Positions 6,647-9,894 of a stretch of 9,894 nucleotides of DNA are shown piece by piece (position 1 is the stretch's first letter; each line of letters starts with the position of its first letter). The DNA comes from CAXXOK01 sp036759125 (GTDB lineage: Bacteria; Bacillota; Clostridia; Christensenellales; Aristaeellaceae). The DNA lies in the NCBI GenBank assembly GCA_036759125.1, contig DAIOVG010000099.1:1-9894 (forward strand), in the 5' to 3' direction. The translations under genes and the position numbers were made by a program. The notes below the pieces were generated by a model. The model had not been told where the DNA came from. It worked only from the letters and a program-made list of their open reading frames with translations, and searched no databases.

Positions 6647-7038
6647 ACAAGGTACTATTGCAGGCAGAACTACTGGGAGAGGCTATCCTCGAAAGCGAAG
6701 AATACGTTTCCATGCGCCTGGCAGAACAGGCGGTCATCGATAACGACGAAGCGCAGCAGCTGATCCAGGCATATTCCGAACTGAAGGACGCGTTCCAGGA
6801 GGAACTTGGCAAGAAACCGCTGGATAACGATGCGATTGCCAAGGCTGGCGAGGCCGTGAAGGCAATGGAAGCAAAGCTTGCGCAAAACGAGCTGATTAAT
6901 TTCATGCGCGAAAAGAGCGCGGATTATTCGGATCTGATGAACGAGCTCAACGCCGTCATCGGCCGCGTAGTGAATGGCGAACCGGAAAGCAGCTGCTCCG
7001 GCGGCTGCGAAGGCTGCGGCGGTTCCTGCAGCCACTGA
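6643..7038 (+). CDS. YlbF/YmcA (Ric-like, DUF964) family protein with a four-cysteine tail
   Basis: This small helical protein (131 residues) belongs to the YlbF/YmcA family. In B. subtilis, YmcA (RicA), YlbF (RicF) and YaaT (RicT) form a 4Fe-4S complex that works with RNase Y and affects competence, sporulation and biofilm. The body (about 1-110) is charged and largely alpha-helical, as seen in LIQAYSELKDAFQEEL and LAQNELINFMREKSADYSDLMNELN. After a short linker the protein ends in C118-x3-C122-x2-C125-x3-C129, rich in glycine, a likely cluster or metal ligand set. The start overlaps the miaB stop as ATGA, with GGAG (6631-6634) eight bases upstream. Its place directly after miaB matches B. 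subtilis ymcA, so it is the positional equivalent of ricA. By tail alone it could equally be a ricF, so no symbol is given. Confidence 0.85.
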   Translation: MNKVLLQAELLGEAILESEEYVSMRLAEQAVIDNDEAQQLIQAYSELKDAFQEELGKKPLDNDAIAKAGEAVKAMEAKLAQNELINFMREKSADYSDLMNELNAVIGRVVNGEPESSCSGGCEGCGGSCSH

Positions 7039-7183
7039 TCAAACGGCTTCGCCCGGCATCGCCTCCCGCTCGCTTTTCCGCCATCCTTTGAGCCCTCAAA
7101 CCTGGCGGAACTGCCTTTGACCCTTTTTGGCAGCGTGTCGGGCGCATGCGTTCACGAACAAAAAACTGATATTCGAGGTACAC
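7039..7183. other. Spacer between the Ric-like gene and mutS
   Basis: This 145-base gap is the only real break on the plus strand. It contains the stem-loop described separately (7076-7110) and a partial direct repeat: CCTTTGAGCCCT at 7085-7096 and CCTTTGACCCTT at 7114-7125. TTGACC (7117-7122) and TTGGCA (7127-7132) resemble -35 boxes, but I find no acceptable -10 at 16-18 bases. Whether mutS has its own promoter or relies on read-through therefore cannot be decided by eye. Confidence 0.6.
7076..7110 (+). terminator. Stem-loop after the Ric-like gene, possible terminator or attenuator
   Basis: TTCCGCCA (7076-7083) pairs perfectly with TGGCGGAA (7103-7110). Inside it, TTTGA (7087-7091) pairs with TCAAA (7096-7100) around the loop GCCC, separated from the outer stem by small unpaired stretches. 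The T-run (7124-7128) comes about 14 bases after the stem, too far for a standard intrinsic terminator. TCAAA at 7096-7100 can instead pair with a second TTTGA (7116-7120), together with GGC/GCC, giving a hairpin that ends three C before the T-run. Two exclusive structures of this kind would suit an attenuator, or partial termination before mutS. Confidence 0.4.
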
Positions 7184-9778
7184 ATGCCCATTTCACCCAT
7201 GATGCAGCAATACCTGAACATCAAGCAGAAGCATGAGCACTGCCTGCTGTTTTACCGTGTCGGCGATTTCTATGAAATGTTCTTTGAGGACGCGAAAATC
7301 GCCTCCAAGGAGCTGGACCTGGTGCTGACCGGCAAGGATTGCGGACTATCGGAACGTGCGCCGATGTGCGGCGTTCCGCATCATGCGGTGAATGTGTATG
7401 TGCAGCGGTTGATTGAAAAGGGGTACAAGGTCGCCATCTGCGAGCAGCTCACAGAGCCCACCAAGGGCAAGCAGCCCGTGGAGCGCGATGTGGTACGCAT
7501 CATCACGCCCGGTACCGTGGCGGATTCCGCCATGCTCGATGAGAAAGCAAACGCCTATATCCTCTGCCTGTACTTCAGGGGAAAGGGCGTTTCTTTGGCC
7601 TATACGGACGTATCCACAGGCGAGTTTACCGTGAGCCTGCTGGAGGATGCCAGGAAAAAATTGCGGGACGAGATCGCCCGCATCGCTCCGCGCGAAATGC
7701 TGACCAGCGACGAGCAGGCGCTGCTGGAGTGCATCGGCGAGGCCGTGCCGGTCTCGGCCATCCCGACGGTCGCCTTTGATAAGAAAAACGCGGAGAAAGA
7801 GCTTTGCGAGCATTTTCAGACCGCGTTTGCCAAAGCGCTTGGCTTTGAGGACCGGGATATCCGCATCAACGCGGCGGGCGCGCTGCTGAAATACCTGCGC
7901 GATACGCAGAAGAACGCGCTATACCACATCACGCAGATTTCGTTCCGGCAGGGACTGGAAACCATGATGCTGGACAGCGCCACACGGCGCAACCTGGAGC
8001 TGACCCAAACCATGCGCGCGGGCGAGCGCAGAGGCTCACTTTTATGGCTTTTGGACAGAACCAAAACCGCCATGGGCGCGCGGCTGCTGAAAACCTGGGT
8101 GGAAGAGCCGCTCATCAACAGAGAGCGTATTGAGATGCGCCTTAACGCCGTGGAAGCGTTTAGGAACGATGTGCTGACAGCCGATGATCTGGCGGACGAG
8201 CTGGAGAGCGTTTCCGATCTGGAGCGCCTTTTGTCCAAGCTCAGCTACCAGAGCTTCAACGCCCGCGACAGCCTGGCCCTGATGCGCTCGCTGCAAAGCG
8301 TGAAGCCCATCAAGGAGAAGTTGAAAGGCTACAAGGAATCAGGTATCGAATCGCTGTATCGCACACTCGCGCCGCTGCAAAGCCTGTGCGAGCTGATCGG
8401 CAGGGCCATCCATCCGGATGCACCGCCCACTATTACCGAGGGTGGGATCATTGCCGACGGCTATAACGAGGAACTGGACGAGTACCGCAGCGCTGCGCTG
8501 CATGGTAAGCAGTGGCTGATGGAGCTGGAAACCAAGGAACGCGAGGAGACCGGCATCAAGAACCTGAAAATCCAGTACAACCGGGTATTCGGGTACTATA
8601 TCGAGGTCACAAAATCCAATCTGAGCCTCGTGCCGGACCGCTACGCCCGCAGGCAGACGCTGGCCAATGCCGAGCGCTTTATCACCCAGGAGCTGAGCGA
8701 GATTGAGCGCAAGATCACCGGCGCGCAGCAATCCGCCGTATCCCTGGAAACCGAGCTGTTCAACGGTGTCCGCAAGAAGATCGAGGCCGATATTCCCGCC
8801 ATCCAGCAAAACGCGCTGGCGCTGAAAACGCTTGACGTACTATTGTCCCTGTCCAGGGTCGCGCGGGATTACGGCTACGTGAAACCGGACATGCTGGAGA
8901 ACGGCGTTCTGGAGATAGAGAACGGCCGCCATCCCATCGTGGAACAGATGCTTGTGGACGAATCCTTCGTGCCCAACGACACCCTGATGGACAAGGGCGA
9001 GCACCGCATGCTCATTGTGACCGGGCCCAACATGGCGGGCAAGAGCACCTATATGCGGCAAGTGGCACAAATTGTTGCCATGGCGCAAATCGGCAGCTTC
9101 GTGCCGGCTGACAGCGCCAGGATCGGCGTCGTTGACCGCATTTTCACCCGCATCGGCGCATCGGACGATCTGGCCGGCGGTCAGAGCACCTTTATGGTGG
9201 AGATGAGCGAGACCGCGAGCATCCTGCGCAACGCCACGGCGGATTCGCTGATCATTCTGGATGAAATCGGCCGGGGTACCAGCACCTTTGACGGTTTAAG
9301 CATCGCCTGGGCGGTGGTGGAATACATTCTCGATCCAAAAAAGATCGGCGCCAAAACGCTGTTTGCCACGCACTATCACGAGCTCAGCGAGCTGGAAGGC
9401 CGCTACGAGGGCGTGAAGAACTATTGCATTACCGTCAAGGAGCATGGCGAGGACGTGATCTTCCTGCGCAAGATCATGCCCGGCGGCGCGGATAAAAGCT
9501 ACGGCGTACACGTTGCGCGCATCGCGGGCATTCCGCCCCAGGTGGTCTCCCGCGCGCATGAAATTCAGGCAAGGCTCGAGGTCAGCGATATCAACCAGGA
9601 GACCATCAGCCAGAATATCCTTGAGACAAAGAAAAAGAAAGACAGGCAGGTAGACCTGTTCCATTTGGCGCACGATGAGCTTGTGGAAGAGCTGCAGGCA
9701 CTGGACGTGAATGCCATGACACCCATGGACGCGCTTAACCATCTGTACCGCCTGCGTGAAAAGGCCAGGAAACTGTAA
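7184..9778 (+). CDS. mutS: DNA mismatch repair ATPase MutS
   Basis: MutS binds mismatches and small loops as a dimeric clamp and recruits MutL in an ATP-dependent way. The product is 864 residues, very close to the 858 of B. subtilis MutS. The mismatch-reading motif is FYRVGDFYEMF, with F29-Y-E31 as the Phe-x-Glu wedge. A connector, lever and clamp region follows to about residue 560. The ATPase has Walker A GPNMAGKST (614-622, K620), Walker B LIILDE (D693, E694) followed by IGRGTSTFDG, and the switch FATHYHEL. Near the C-terminus QVDLF (822-826), after a lysine-rich stretch, fits the beta-clamp binding consensus. The ATG at 7184 is chosen for the family-typical MPISPMMQQYL and for GAGG (7175-7178) five bases upstream. 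It is intact. The stop overlaps the mutL start by one base. Confidence 0.97.
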   Translation: MPISPMMQQYLNIKQKHEHCLLFYRVGDFYEMFFEDAKIASKELDLVLTGKDCGLSERAPMCGVPHHAVNVYVQRLIEKGYKVAICEQLTEPTKGKQPVERDVVRIITPGTVADSAMLDEKANAYILCLYFRGKGVSLAYTDVSTGEFTVSLLEDARKKLRDEIARIAPREMLTSDEQALLECIGEAVPVSAIPTVAFDKKNAEKELCEHFQTAFAKALGFEDRDIRINAAGALLKYLRDTQKNALYHITQISFRQGLETMMLDSATRRNLELTQTMRAGERRGSLLWLLDRTKTAMGARLLKTWVEEPLINRERIEMRLNAVEAFRNDVLTADDLADELESVSDLERLLSKLSYQSFNARDSLALMRSLQSVKPIKEKLKGYKESGIESLYRTLAPLQSLCELIGRAIHPDAPPTITEGGIIADGYNEELDEYRSAALHGKQWLMELETKEREETGIKNLKIQYNRVFGYYIEVTKSNLSLVPDRYARRQTLANAERFITQELSEIERKITGAQQSAVSLETELFNGVRKKIEADIPAIQQNALALKTLDVLLSLSRVARDYGYVKPDMLENGVLEIENGRHPIVEQMLVDESFVPNDTLMDKGEHRMLIVTGPNMAGKSTYMRQVAQIVAMAQIGSFVPADSARIGVVDRIFTRIGASDDLAGGQSTFMVEMSETASILRNATADSLIILDEIGRGTSTFDGLSIAWAVVEYILDPKKIGAKTLFATHYHELSELEGRYEGVKNYCITVKEHGEDVIFLRKIMPGGADKSYGVHVARIAGIPPQVVSRAHEIQARLEVSDINQETISQNILETKKKKDRQVDLFHLAHDELVEELQALDVNAMTPMDALNHLYRLREKARKL

Positions 9779-9894
9779 TGAATACCGGAAATAGTCGCCC
9801 CATCCATAAGCTTCCCCCGGACGTCGTTGGCAAGATTGCCGCCGGCGAGGTGGTGGAGCGTCCCGCAGCTGCTGTGAAGGAGCTGGTGGAAAAC
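9778..9894 (+). CDS. mutL: DNA mismatch repair protein MutL, N-terminal fragment cut by the window edge
   Basis: MutL is the GHKL-family ATPase that couples mismatch recognition by MutS to strand removal; in most bacteria lacking MutH it is also a nickase. Only 39 codons are in the window. They contain the family's most conserved opening, IHKLPPDVVGKIAAGEVVER, and KELVEN, the start of ATP-binding motif I with its magnesium-binding asparagine. The ATG overlaps the mutS stop in TAATG, with AGGA (9767-9770) seven bases upstream, so translation is probably coupled to mutS. Whether it has the endonuclease motif DQHAxxE cannot be seen here. Confidence 0.93.
   Translation, partial: MNTGNSRPIHKLPPDVVGKIAAGEVVERPAAAVKELVEN

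Noticed and set aside
7117..7145. mutS promoter based on TTGACC or TTGGCA
   Set aside because: The -35 matches are good, but the positions 16-18 bases downstream are GC-rich and contain nothing like TATAAT.
7127..7183. Longer start for mutS
   Set aside because: It would need a non-ATG start without a ribosome site. MutS proteins begin at the MPISPMMQQ equivalent, which has GAGG five bases upstream.
1..9894. Mobile elements, CRISPR arrays, tRNA or rRNA genes
   Set aside because: I saw no transposase or integrase motifs, no regularly spaced repeats and no cloverleaf or rRNA signatures. All long frames are accounted for by conserved chromosomal genes.

Overview
The window is a compact, GC-rich stretch of bacterial chromosome with seven housekeeping-type genes and one divergent gene. 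Gene content, overlapping genes, strong GGAGG-type ribosome binding sites and two TTG starts all suggest a Firmicute of the class Clostridia. A high-GC, Christensenellales-like member is a guess based only on composition and gene order. The order miaB - YlbF/YmcA-type gene - mutS - mutL matches the Bacillus subtilis order ymcB - ymcA - (cotE) - mutS - mutL, without cotE.

Layout. Positions 1-1105 (minus strand) hold most of an FtsA-family actin-like ATPase that runs off the left edge. Positions 1106-1542 are a 437-base divergent intergenic region. It holds a candidate sigma-A promoter for each direction, several palindromes, and a long inverted repeat that encloses a Shine-Dalgarno sequence and a five-codon reading frame. 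Positions 1543-7038 (plus strand) are a five-gene operon in which every gene overlaps the next: a TIGR03960-type radical SAM protein, its DUF2344 partner, an RNase E/G-family endoribonuclease (rng), the tRNA methylthiotransferase miaB, and a small YlbF/YmcA (Ric-like) protein with a four-cysteine tail. Positions 7039-7183 are a spacer with competing stem-loops. Positions 7184-9778 are a full-length mutS, and the first 39 codons of mutL overlap its stop codon and run off the right edge.

How the genes work together. The operon is RNA-centred and rich in iron-sulfur proteins. It has two radical SAM enzymes, one RNase with a CxxC zinc-link, and one small protein whose relatives help form the cluster-bearing RicAFT complex that acts with RNase Y in B. 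subtilis. That these products act together is inferred from overlap and known family roles. mutS and mutL form the mismatch-repair pair and are probably translationally coupled.

I found no mobile element, CRISPR array, tRNA, rRNA or broken gene. The coding part looks like conserved core genome. The least explained DNA is the divergent intergenic region and the spacer before mutS.
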